NCBI GenBank assembly: GCA_001051155.2
Contig: JYIP02000007.1
Location: 4,404,342-4,468,341, forward strand
Origin: Chrysoporthe austroafricana
Lineage: Eukaryota > Ascomycota > Sordariomycetes > Diaporthales > Cryphonectriaceae
Length of the DNA: 64,000 bases
Direction: 5' to 3'
The notes under the pieces were generated by a model. It searched no databases. It was not told the origin of the DNA and saw only the letters and a list, made by a program, of their open reading frames with translations. The position numbers were made by a program, and so were the translations under genes. Numbering within the stretch: position 1 is the stretch's first letter; every line of letters begins with the position of its first letter. Shown in pieces: positions 23,995 to 34,252 of the stretch.

Positions 23995-23998
23995 AAGA

Positions 23999-24624
23999 AT
24001 GGCTCCAGCCTCCAGCAGGCCCCCGTCAGCCGCGGTCCCGGCGAGGACGACGTCGTCGTCGTTGTGCCCGCCCCGGTCCGAGGCCAGGAGCGTCAGGGCC
24101 CCGACGCGGTGGACTACCCGCATCGTGCCCTGCTTCCTGCTCTGCGCCATCGCCTTTGCCTCGTGGGCCCTCACGAAGCCCATCTGCAGTGAGTCTAGTC
24201 TCTACGTCTTCTTTGTCGTCTGGGGCCACGGCCGGACGGACGAGTCGGTGCTGACCTGTGTCCCCCCCATTCGCCAGTCGACTTCCTCCTCCTCGCCCGC
24301 CGCCAGCGCGCCGCCGCCGTCGCCTTCCTCGTCCTGCACTACGTCTTCCTGCTGCTCATGCTCGCCTCCTACGCCCGCACCGTCTACGTCGTCACCTTCG
24401 ACCCGGGGCTCGTCCCCCTCGCGCCCCGCCTGCCCCTCGACGCCTTCTACACCCGCGACGTCTACACCTGCCGCAGCGACGGCCTGCCCATCTGGTGCGC
24501 CGACTGCCAGAACTGGAAGCCCGAGCGCGCCCACCACAGCAGCGAGATCCAGCGGTGCGTGCGCAAGATGGACCACTACTGCCCCTGGGCCGGAGGCATG
24601 ATCGGCGAGACGTGTAAGTCCCGG

Positions 24625-24658
<34 letters not shown>

Positions 24659-25313
24659 TCACAACCCCCCGGCTGATCTGAAACCCCCATATGCACGCAA
24701 TGCAGCCTTCAAGTTCTTCATCCAGTTCTGCTCCTACGCCTCCGTCTACTGCGCCGTGTGCCTGTCCGCCGCCGCCTACGTGACCAACGCGCGCATCCGG
24801 GCCGGCGCCCCCGGCTCCGCCCCGGCCATCGCCCTGCTCGCCGTCGCCGGCTTCTTCGGCCTCTTCGCCTTCACCATGGCCTCGCTCTCGCTCCGCTACG
24901 CCCTCCTCAACCTGACCAACATCGAGAACCTCCGCGGCCGCGACCGCGTCTACCAGCTGGCCATCCGCGTCCCCCTCGGCGGCGGCCCGTCGTCCCCGGG
25001 CGCCAGCGACTACGAGATGGTCACCTTCCCGCTGGCCGACCCGGACTTCGACGGCAACCGCTTCATCTACGCCCGCAGCAACACCCGCCCCGCCGCCGCC
25101 GCCGCCGAGCACAGGTTCATGATCGTCAAGACCGAGATGGGCGACAACCCCTGGGACACGGGGTCCTACTACGCCAACTTCACCTCCGTCATGGGCGACG
25201 GGGGCCTGCCGGACTGGCTGCTGCCCCTGCGCTTCTCCCCCTGCTGTTCCTACAACTGTGACTACCCCACCGGGCCCGTCGTCGCGAAGCTGCGCGAGCG
25301 TGTGAAGAGATGA
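23999..25313 (+). CDS. pfa5: PFA5-like protein S-palmitoyltransferase with DHYC active-site motif
   Basis: Exons 23999-24188, 24278-24613 and 24706-25313 splice in frame to 377 residues. Two hydrophobic segments lie before the cysteine-rich domain (about residues 42-58 and 74-96) and two after it (about 186-208 and 219-245), giving the four-span layout of DHHC enzymes. The cysteine-rich region reads CADCQNWKPERAHHSSEIQR then CVRKMDHYCPWAGG, so the canonical DHHC is DHYC. A DHYC motif is known from active fungal enzymes such as yeast Akr1, so activity is expected. The context GETSFKFFIQF after the motif fits the PFA5 group, which acts on cytosolic faces of endomembranes or plasma membrane. Intron 2 (24614-24705) contains a CA microsatellite. 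An in-frame ATG at 23978 would add seven residues encoded by the purine repeat, so I chose 23999. Confidence 0.88.
24626..24657. repeat. (CA)n microsatellite in palmitoyltransferase intron 2
   Basis: Sixteen CA dinucleotides occupy a third of the 92-nt intron 24614-24705. Confidence 0.95.
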
Positions 25314-26761
25314 GATAGTACACAACAAAAAAAAAAAAAAATAATAATAATGACCAGCGATGATTGTTCTTCTTTTTTTTGGGGGGGGGGGGGACTCAAG
25401 CCTCCTGTCCTGTCCTGTGTTTCCTGCCCTGTGCCTCGTACCCTGTGCTGACCCGCCCGCTGACATGGGCCCGACCCTTGGGAGGCTCGGCTCCGGATCG
25501 ATCGACCGACCGACGACAGCCGTTCTGTTTCTGTTCTTTGCCCCCCCCCCCGGCACTCCGGATGACTGCGTATAGTACGTCTATATGTCATGAGCGCAGC
25601 GAGAGAGAAAGACGCCAGGGACCGCCCTCGTGATGACCGCCAAGCCCAGAGAGAGCCCAGCCAGAGCCCCAAACCAAGATCGCCCCGGCTCTGACGCACA
25701 CGCTTAGAGACACACCCGCCCGCCCCACACATACACCCCCCCCCGGGGGCGTAAGATCGCAGTAGCGCTCTCTGGGCGCACTGCCGCCAAACCTGCCAGG
25801 CATCGTCGCCCCGCCCCGCCTGCGTCCTCGTGAGGCTCTGCTGGCTAGGCTGGGCCTCGCGGAAAGGAAGGAATGAATGAACGCACGCGCGCACGCGCAT
25901 GCACGCACGCATTCACGCACGCATGCGTGAGTCTTGGGGGCCTCGCGGGGGGGCTCGCGGGGGGGCAGGGGGTGTTGCTGCGCCTTCAGCCCTACCTACT
26001 TCACGTGCACTGACTGACTAACTGGACTGGACTGGACTAGACTGGACTGGACTGGCGGGTCTAGACTGCGCGCGAGATGTCCCGAGGGGGGGGGGGATTG
26101 TTTATGCGGTCATACCATACATACCGCACCATATCGTGCCGTGTCTAGGCAGCCCAGGCAGCCCCCTTCCGGCATTGCACGCACGCACGCACGTACTCTG
26201 CGCGCTGGTGCTGCTGCTGCTGCTGCCGGTACAGACCACGACGGCTGGGGAAATCATCATGTGAATCATTGACGTCTATTTGGATTCGCTGGCTGGGAGC
26301 GGTGGGGATACAGAGCTGCGGGTGCTGTGGGGGGGATGGGGATGGATGCCTTCTTGCTGAGGAGAGAGAGATGCGACCGGTGCTGTGCTTCCCTCTCAGC
26401 CAGGCAGGCGCCCAGGCAAGGCCAACCACCCCCAATCCATACCAGACCTGGTTTACCCCACATCATCGTCCTCGATATCTTCCGTCCCTGGCCGTGCGCA
26501 CTGTACCCCCCCCCCTCCGTGTCTCTCTAGCTGCACCCGCCTGGTCCTACATGTTGGCGAGTCCCCTGTTGTTGAATATGATAGCGTGTCCGCTGCATGC
26601 GTGACCTCCACCTGCTCAGTGCTGTCTCTCTCCGCGTCGAGCACGTCTCCCCGTAGTCTCACACGGCCGTGAAAAAGGCCCTCATGTCCATCCCGCCCGG
26701 GCGGCCCACCGCATCTCCCACCCAGGTCCACGGGCCTCCTTGTCTTCAGGCGCGCGCTGGC
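25314..26761. other. Spacer between convergent pfa5-like and ash1-like genes
   Basis: Must contain both 3' UTRs. An A tract and AAT triplets lie at 25325-25350 and a G homopolymer at 25381. TGGAC/TAGAC pentamers occur near 26025-26055. No coding sequence is supported. Confidence 0.6.
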
Positions 26762-29700
26762 CTACGCGGGGCCCATCACCACCAGGATCTTATCCTGCGT
26801 CTGCGACGGCTCCGGGGAGTCGCGTGGGGTCTTGACCGAGATCGATCCTTCCACAACAGCAACCGCGTGGTCCTTCTCCCCGTACTTCTTCGTGGTCTTG
26901 GCAGAGCTGGGCGATGCCACGATGCTCTCCTTCGTCGTCGCCACCGCGGCGGTCGCCGTCTTCTTGACCATCTTCTTGACCGTCTTCCTCCCGGCGGCCT
27001 TGTTGATCATCTGCTTCGCCCTCTTGATAGGACTCCGGACACCGCCCTTGCCGCCGGCGCTCTTGATCGTGGCCTTGATACCGCGCTTCCCGGTCGCCTT
27101 CGCCGTGGCTCGCGCCTTGGTAGGCGCGACCTTCTTGGCAGCGGCCGCCATCTTCTTGCCCGGTCCTGCTGCCCTGGGTTTCCCGCCAGCCGACGGTCTT
27201 GCTACTATGCTGTCGGCAAGCAGTAGCTGCTTGCCGTTCTTGGTGTAGACCTTCGAGGCCTGGACGAGCTTCGCCTTCCGCACGGACACCGAGGCAGCGG
27301 GCTTCTTCGGCTGGGCGCCCTCCGCACTGACCGAGATGCTGCTCGCCGCCTTCTTCACGGCCGCGGCAGCCTTTGCGCTCAGAGAGCGCTTGACGCCCTT
27401 GGCCTTGGCGATCTTGCGCTTCTTGCTCGGGCCGGACGCGGCCTCCTCGCCGTCGAGGAGCGCCTTCAGCTTGCGCTTTCCAGTCTTTGCAGCAGCCTGG
27501 ACGGCCTCCTTGGCGGCCTTGGCCTGGCCCTTGGGGACCTTCGGCACCTTCGGGCCCAGAACGCCACGGCAGTTTGCGCTCCCGCAGAGACACTTCTGCA
27601 CATTCTTCGCCGAGAAGGGGTCGAAATTGTAGTCGTACGTCAGCTCGTCTCCGGTCATGATAGGTTTGTCCCCCGCGAAGAGGGCCATCCTCGGCTGGCC
27701 GTGCACGATCCACTTCTCCATCCGGCAGTTAGGATCGCATGAGTGGTTCACAAACCTGGCGATGCTACCAGTAGTGGCATCGATGATCATGTTCTGATCA
27801 AAAGCCATGAGGTAATAGCACTAGGAACGGTCAGGAGGGATCTCTCGCACGCACGGTCCGCTCTCAGCTCACCTCGTTGTTCTTGTACTCCTCGTTCATC
27901 CGGCGCTCGCATTCGGCCTCGGTGATGATCTCTCCAGTGTACTCCATGATGATCTGGTTGGGCTCAAAGCAACGGTTGCTGCGCACACCGTACCCACGGT
28001 TCGAGGTCTTCACGACCTCCACACCGACGCGGTATCGCCCGCCCTTCTTCGTGCGCTCCGTGAGGTTCTGGAAGGCGCGGTTCTGGCAGAACTCCTTGCC
28101 CGCATTGCAGTTCGTATCGTCACACTCATACAGCATGATGCGGTTCTGGCAGTCCTCGGCGCATCCGTCCTCGGGCTTGCAGATGCACTTCGATTGGTAA
28201 TCCTTGAAGTGATCAGTCTTGCGCCAGTAGGTTCCAGCATCCCCAACAAATCGATCTGATGTTGTGTTAGCATGACGGCGCGCGTGGCAGACAGGGGTTT
28301 CCCCTTACTCTTGGTCATCTTGCGCCACTCGTCCGGTTTGGGCTGGCCGGGCGGGAGCGGGTTGCAGACATCGAACGGCAGCTTGAAGTCCCGACCATTA
28401 ATCAGGAGCCTCAGGCCGGCAAACATGGGCAGCGGGAGTGCCTTGTTGACCTTTCCGCTCGGCGCGAGTTCTGGGAGCGTTGCGAGCTTCTTCTTGTCGG
28501 CGGCACTCAGGCCCGCGGTGTAGTCCTTGGGGGTATCCTGACCGGCATACAAGCCCTTCTGTAGCCACTTCTTGACGCGCTTCTGCGTGGTGGGTGCTGC
28601 GGGGGTTGCCTCTTTGCTCGACTCCCCCGCCTCGGGCTGCGCAGGCTGTGCGGCGTTCTTCCGGGCCTTCTTCCGGATGGGTTCGCCATTCTCGTCCAGG
28701 TCTCTGGGGTCGATGTACTTGCCGTTGCTCCAGATGGTGTGCAGCACAGGCTTCTTCTCGATACCGACAAACTCGTTCGTGTCCCGCAGTCTCCTGAGCT
28801 CGCGGGGGATGCGCGCGGCCCCGACCGTCTTGCGGCCCCGCTTGCCCAGGGCGCTGGCCGTGAGGAGCGTGTTGCTGACCGCACCTGAGGAACGCGTAGA
28901 TCTGCGTACCTCAGGCGCCGGGGCAGCCTTCCGTTTCCTTGTCTTCGTAGCGGTCTTGGACGGGCTCGTGCCCACCCCTTCGCCATCGGCCCGTTTCTTG
29001 CCACCACGTATGTAGGAGCCGGTGAGCTTGATCAGGTTGTAGACGGGTGCGCCGGTGGTCGAACGTGGGGCACGAGCGCGTCTGGGGGTAAGGTTCTCCT
29101 TCTCAGAAGCGGATGCCTGGGGCTCGGACAGCTCGGGCTCGGAGATGTCGGGCTGGGGCGTGCCGACCTCGACGATCTGCTCGAATTGCTCGAACTGCGC
29201 AGACTCCTCTCTGGTCTGGTCGGGCTGCTCTGCAGGCTGGTCGGACTGCTCTCTTGGCGTGCCGGCCTCGACGATCTGCTCGAACTGCTCAGGCTGCTCA
29301 GACTTCTCCTGGGGCTGGTCGGGCTGCTCTGCGGGCTGTTCAGAGTCCTCCTTGGGCTGGTCAAACGGCTCTGCGGGCTGCTCAGACTTGTCCTTGGGCT
29401 GGTCGAGCTGCTCTGCGGGCTGGTCGAGCTCCCCGGGCTGGTCGAACTGCTCCCGTGGCGTGCCGACCTCGACAGCCTGCTCGAACTGCCCCAATTGGTG
29501 TCTGGGCTGGTCGAAAGGCGCTCTCGGCAAGTCGTCTTGCTCGAACTGCTCAAAGTGGTGCCTGGGCTGGTCGAACTGATGTCTCGGCTGGTCCAATGGC
29601 ACTCTCGGCAGGTCGTCCTGCTCGAACTGCTCAAAGTGGTGCCCAGGCTGGTCGAACTGATGTCTTGGCAGGTCGTCCTGCTCAAACTGCTCAAACTGGT

Positions 29701-30241
29701 GCCCGGGCTGGCCGAAAGGTTCTCTCCGCAGGCCGTCCTCGAGGACCTGCTCGAACTGCTCAAGCTGGTGTCTGGGCTGGTCGAACGGGTATCTGGGCGG
29801 CTCGGACTGTTCTCTCGGCAGGGCGGCCTCGGCGAGCGGCTCGAACGGCTCGAACTGCGCGAACGGGTGTCTGAGATAGCCGAACTGCTCTCTTGGCGCG
29901 CCGGCGTCGGCGGCCTGCTCGAATTGGTGTCCGGGCTGGCCGAACGGCTCTCTGGGCTGGTCGAGGGGGGCGAGGGACGCGGCGGCGTCGGGCTTGGGGG
30001 TGTCGGAGGCGACGCTGGCGGCGTCCGTCACGGTGGTTGGGGGTGTGGAGCTGGTGGACGCGTTGTGGGAGGAGGAGTCGGTCGGGGTTCGCGAGAACTC
30101 GCTGTTGGCCTCGGACGCGAGCGCAGGGAGCAGCTCGGCGGCCTTCGGCACGGACGCAGGGCGCGCGCCTGGCGCCGGGAGGACTGGCGACGGCGCCGCG
30201 GCGGGAGCCGTCGCGGCGAGGGCGTCGGCCATGTCGGCCAT
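26762..30241 (-). CDS. ash1: ASH1-like histone H3 lysine-36 methyltransferase (AWS-SET-postSET)
   Basis: Exons 30241-28309, 28255-27873 and 27820-26762 join in frame to 1124 residues; introns are 53 and 52 nt. The AWS domain (about residues 660-705) has the cysteine pattern CICKPEDGCAEDC..C..C. The SET domain follows with RGYGVRS, EYTGEII, FVNHSCDPNC (about 795-804) and DELTYDYNF, and the post-SET knuckle is CLCGSANC. All catalytic and S-adenosylmethionine-binding signatures are intact. AWS+SET+post-SET without a visible WW or SRI region favours the ASH1 type over Set2; in fungi ASH1 marks H3K36 in silent chromatin. Residues ~90-360 are an imperfect Q/E/P-rich repeat. The C-terminal ~260 residues are Lys/Ala/Pro-rich, resembling linker-histone tails and probably binding DNA. 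Set2 is the alternative assignment. Confidence 0.9.
29170..29960 (-). repeat. Coding repeat in ash1-like N-terminus (FEQ / DQP modules)
   Basis: Within exon 1 of the ash1-like gene the minus strand encodes imperfect tandem modules. One class reads like DLPRxxFDQPxHxFEQFEQ, the other like PAEQxDQPxEKSEQ, spaced by V-GTPREQ linkers. Reading frame is preserved throughout, so expansion has occurred in multiples of three. Confidence 0.9.
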
Positions 30242-30484
30242 GTCGGTGATAGGGGGGCGGATGACGAGGAAAACGCGACGGGAAGGGGGATGTAATGGTG
30301 GCTGCAGGCAGGCGCGGGTGGGGTGATGAGGTTGACGCGTCCTGCTGTCGTTGTTGTTGGGCGGTCTCGCTTAAGTGGCCGGGTTCGCGACGAGGCCAGT
30401 CTGGGGTTTGCAAACGGGAGGGAGGACGAAATGAGGGCGAAGGGAGAACAATAGAGCGTGTCAGTGCCAGTCGCTGGTGGGTGT

Positions 30485-30665
30485 TAGTGCCGGGGCCAGG
30501 GCCAGCCAGTGCGAGGGCAGGTCGGTGCAAGGGCAAGCCAGTGTAACGGCCAGCCAATGTCAGGGCCAGCCAGTGCCGGGGCAGGCCAGCGTAGGGGCAG
30601 ACCAGTGTAAGTGCCAGCCAATGTCAGGGCCAGCCAGGACAAACCAGGGCCAGGGCCAGGGCTTG
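30485..30665. repeat. Degenerate ~20-bp minisatellite upstream of ash1-like gene
   Basis: About nine degenerate copies of a unit like GGGCCAGCCAGTGTNAGG, some with CAATGTCA in place of CAGTGTNA, lie 250-420 bp upstream of the start codon. Confidence 0.85.
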
Positions 30666-30964
30666 TTCGGGGGGCTAGCGCAGAGCGAGGTCCGGGGCCG
30701 GGGGCCAGGTGCGCTGCGCGGCGGTGCTGCGGTGCTGCGCTGCGGCGCTGAGCTGGGTCTGGGGAGCAAGGGGGTCGGTCCCGCGGCGATCACTAAGGGT
30801 CCCTCCCCTTCGCTGCTGTCTACCGCCTACAGGTGATGAGCGGCCGCCGGTCTGACGCGGTCAGAGCTGGACGGCGGGAGGCGACAACCCCTTGGGGAGC
30901 AGTCCTGGCGGTCCAGGACAGGCGGGACGCGGTTGGGAGAGGACCATCAGCACCGGCTGCCGTG

Positions 30965-31330
30965 TGGGGGTGGTGATGGTGGTGGTGGTGGTGTGGTGGA
31001 GGAGGAGGAGGAAGAGAGGAGGAGTTGGTGGTACAAGAAAAAGAAGTGATGGGTTGGGGCTGTCGGATGCAGGATGAGATGCACCCTGCCCTCTGGTGGT
31101 GATGGTGTGGTGTGGTGGTGGTGGTAGTGACTGTTGCTGCTGATGGCTGCTGGGTGGTGTCGTTGTTGTTGTCGTCGTCGTTGCTGTCGGCCGTTGTCGT
31201 CGTGTTGTTGTTGTGGGGACGAAGGGAGGTCGTTAGCTTATGTGTCGTGCGTGGGTGTGGGTGTGGGTGTGGGTGTGTCGTGTGTGTCGTGTGTGTCGTG
31301 TCGGGAAGTGTGGGAATGGAGCTGGTGCGG
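30965..31330. repeat. GT-rich low-complexity tract
   Basis: Long strings of GGT, GTT and GTGTGG words, including a TGTGGG hexamer array at about 31252-31278. It translates only to poly-Val/Cys/Gly or poly-Thr/His/Pro, so it is treated as non-coding. Confidence 0.8.
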
Positions 31331-32351
31331 ACGCGTGGTGAGGTAAGGAGCAAAACACCTTATATGAGTGGCTGGAAGGGGGAGGGAACGAACAATGCCC
31401 ACCAGCACTCTGCAACAACCCCCCCCCCCAGCAGGCAGCCGTCACTACTGAGCACATTAAGAAAGGATAGAAAAAAAAAACCAACCGAAACCACCATACC
31501 ACCTGCCAGACACGGCTGTGATCCATTCCTGCCCGCCGCCAACCCTGGCTGCTGGTGCTGCTTCTGGGTGCTGCTACCGATACTTGCTGCTGATGCTTGC
31601 TGCTGATGCTTGCTGCTGATGCTTGCTTGCTTCTGGGAATCCTTCTTGACCACGCGCTCTCTCGATCCTCACCCTCGCTCACCGTCTCTTCCAGCCGATC
31701 TACAACCCTCCCAGCCGGCGAGGGACCGGCTCGCCCATGGCGTCATCCTCCCCCCTCCCTCCCTTTCCCGGCCGTCGACAGGGACTTAGACCTCCTCGTC
31801 GTCTCAGGGCTAAGAGCCGACGGAGCTCCCTGGCGCGGAGAGCCGTGCCACTGTTGGGATATCCGCCGGCTGCGCGGGCATCGCCCCATCCATCCCTCCC
31901 CACGCCTGCCAGGTGTATTTCCGGAGGGGGGAAAGGGGAGCATTGTTTATTTCCAAGCCCCCTCCCCGGGAACCCTCACTGCGGACCGGGTGTAGACAAT
32001 AGAGAGATGGGCACGAAATCTCCTGCTCTGCCCGGGGCCGTCGAGGTCGACAGATTGACTTCCTCTGGGGGAGGGGGGGTATTCCCACGAGAGAACCCCC
32101 CCCCCGCCTTCATGGGCCCTCACGCGACGTCTACACGGGAGACAAGAAAAAAATTACACAACTAGGCCGTAGATCAATCCCCAGCGTGGCACCTCTCGCG
32201 CTGCGTGTCTTGCCCCCCCCCTCTCCCCGCCCGCCCGCGTCTGCGGCGGAGGCGAACGCGGTCATGCCTCCAGCCAGGTCGGGTTGTGCGTCCCATCGGC
32301 CGGCATCTTGCCGCGGTTGCCGTTCCTGCGCGCGCCCTCGTCAGCGGCGGC

Positions 32352-32412
32352 AGAGCATGGGCAGAGCATGGGCAGAGCATGGGCATGGCATGGCATGGCA
32401 TGGCATGGCATG
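32352..32412. repeat. Nested short tandem repeats (GCAGAGCATGG then GGCAT)
   Basis: Three copies of an 11-mer GCAGAGCATGG are followed directly by about five copies of the pentamer GGCAT. The shared GCATGG core suggests one array grew from the other. Confidence 0.9.
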
Positions 32413-33327
32413 GCCCCAGCCCAGGCGCGGCCGCAGGAGGAGCCGTCCGGGCGGGCGGGTAGCAGCAGCAGCTCGCTTGGAGGCACGGTCCCCCTGGCCC
32501 GTCCCTCGAGATCACGAGTTTCTTCCTGCCTGGTGTGTATGTATGGGGCCTGCTGCCGCTGGGTCTACGAGGAGGTGGGTGTTCGTCCTGGTGGGCTAGG
32601 GAGGGGAGGAGGGGGTTGCGACCCTGCGCCTCGGACGAGTGCCGTTCGTCGCCTCGGTGCCACGCAGCACCGCAGTCTCTGGCTGGCCCGTAAGTGCTAC
32701 TGGCCATTTTGTGCCGTCCTACTGCCACATGCTTCCTACCCGGGAGGACGATTTTCTACAGGTCTACTCGGGGCGTATCCGACGACAGCTCGGGGTGCGA
32801 TATCCTGCGGTGTCCCGTGCGCGCGTGCGTGCGAGCGAAATTACTGTACCTGGCTGTAGGGTGATGGGAACTGCGGCAATAACGGCAATGCCCGGATTAA
32901 TAAACTAGCTGTACCGTACAAGGCCCCGTGAGACGAGAATCTCTCGAGTACGCCAGAGGTTTTGTGGGCGGTGGAGTGGACTGCCTGACCGGTTTGGAAT
33001 CACGTAGGTAAGCCGTTGCAAGAACCGAGCCAGGGGCCGACAGCAACCCCGGATATTGCATCAGATCAAGTTTCCTCCCCGTGGCTGCCGGGTGCCGCTC
33101 ACAGACCCAGGGATCCTTCGTGTGCAGAGGTGCCCGTTGCCAGACGAGCGAATGCGACGTATTGGGCACCGGGGAGCGCTGATTATTACCGGAAGCTGTC
33201 GCTCTCGCTTCGTGGCAGAGGAGAATATCACTTTTTTTTTTTTCCGTGCCGTGCTACCTAGCTACCCTAACATTAAAACCTCATCACAATCTCGTAAGCC
33301 CCCCCGACTCGGCGAAGCGAAGATTTC

Positions 33328-33760
33328 GTAACTCATGATCCCGGCGGTCAGTATCCCAGCTGGCCGGCCACCTGCTCGTGGCCCTCAGCCGGACAGACCC
33401 GCCGCCGAGATCCTCCTACGCGCGTGGCGGCGGCCGTATTCTGCGGCGCCACGTATATCCCCCATTTTGACGCAAGGAAACTCGTAGCTCATGATCCCGA
33501 CGCGCAGTAGTCCGCCGCGTCCGAGCGCCACCTGCCCATAGCCTCAGACCGGCCACCGAGAACCGCTCGCGCGCAAGGCGACGGCATTAGTATACAAACA
33601 ACGCCCCGTAGACCCCGTAGTGACGCAAGGAAAACACTCGTAATTAGGAGCTCATCGACTCAATGGTTAGCCGCATCCGAGTCCCACCTGACCCCAGCCT
33701 CAGGACAGCATCTCTCCAACCGACGCCATCCACGCCTCCTCTCTACTAGTAGGCGGTGCG
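33328..33760. repeat. Triplicated ~160-bp segment, diverged
   Basis: Blocks starting near 33328, 33484 and 33638 share the order: CTCATGATCCCG-like start, CCACCTG, a CCTCAG/CCGGAC segment, and GACGCAAGGAAA before the next copy (clear at 33469 and 33622). The third copy is more diverged and truncated. None is coding. Confidence 0.75.
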
Positions 33761-34252
33761 AGCCTGGCAGGCCGTCAGCACATGCCGTGACTTGGGGGTG
33801 TCGACCACTCTGAAGGACACCTTGAAGGCGGGGGGACTTACGTGCTATGGCCTGCGATGTACGAATGACTCGTGCCACCGAGGCGCTGAACGTATAGACA
33901 CCGTCGCTCTCCACTCCTACTGTGCCTTTCTGCGGTTGGACTGGAGCACTGGGCGCCTTTCGTTGCGGATTGGGCCGTTGATGATTCGAGGGCGACATTA
34001 AATGTGGCTTGTCGCCTTTGGAAGGATTGGGTGAAGGGGGGGAAAGGATATAAAGATGCTTCGTACGTGGTGTGATCTCATTCTATTCGGGGGGAGGGGG
34101 TGGTTGGTGTGTGATCAGTACTACTATCATGAAAAAAAAAAAAGACTTGGAGCGCGGCACAGCACGGCACAGCACGGCCACGCGGCGCCGACGAGCACCC
34201 CGAGGCCTCAACCCCGCCAGCAACGCTCCGGTGCGGGGACCCGCACCCTGCC

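Larger units (their letters stand above)
17976..23998. other. Six-kilobase repeat-rich spacer
   Basis: I find no supportable gene in this stretch. It carries a GGA tract, two minisatellites (about 58 and 80 bp units), GA tracts and an octanucleotide array. Open frames of up to about 318 codons overlap on both strands and contain only low-complexity or arginine/proline-rich translations. The last part serves as the upstream region of the palmitoyltransferase gene. Confidence 0.55.
30242..34252. other. Four-kilobase spacer upstream of the ash1-like gene
   Basis: No gene is supported. Contents are a 20-bp minisatellite (30485-30665), GGT/GTT-rich low complexity (30965-31330), GCAGAGCATGG and GGCAT tandem copies (32352-32412), and a triplicated 160-bp segment (33328-33760). 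The part next to 30241 is presumably the ash1-like promoter. Confidence 0.55.
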
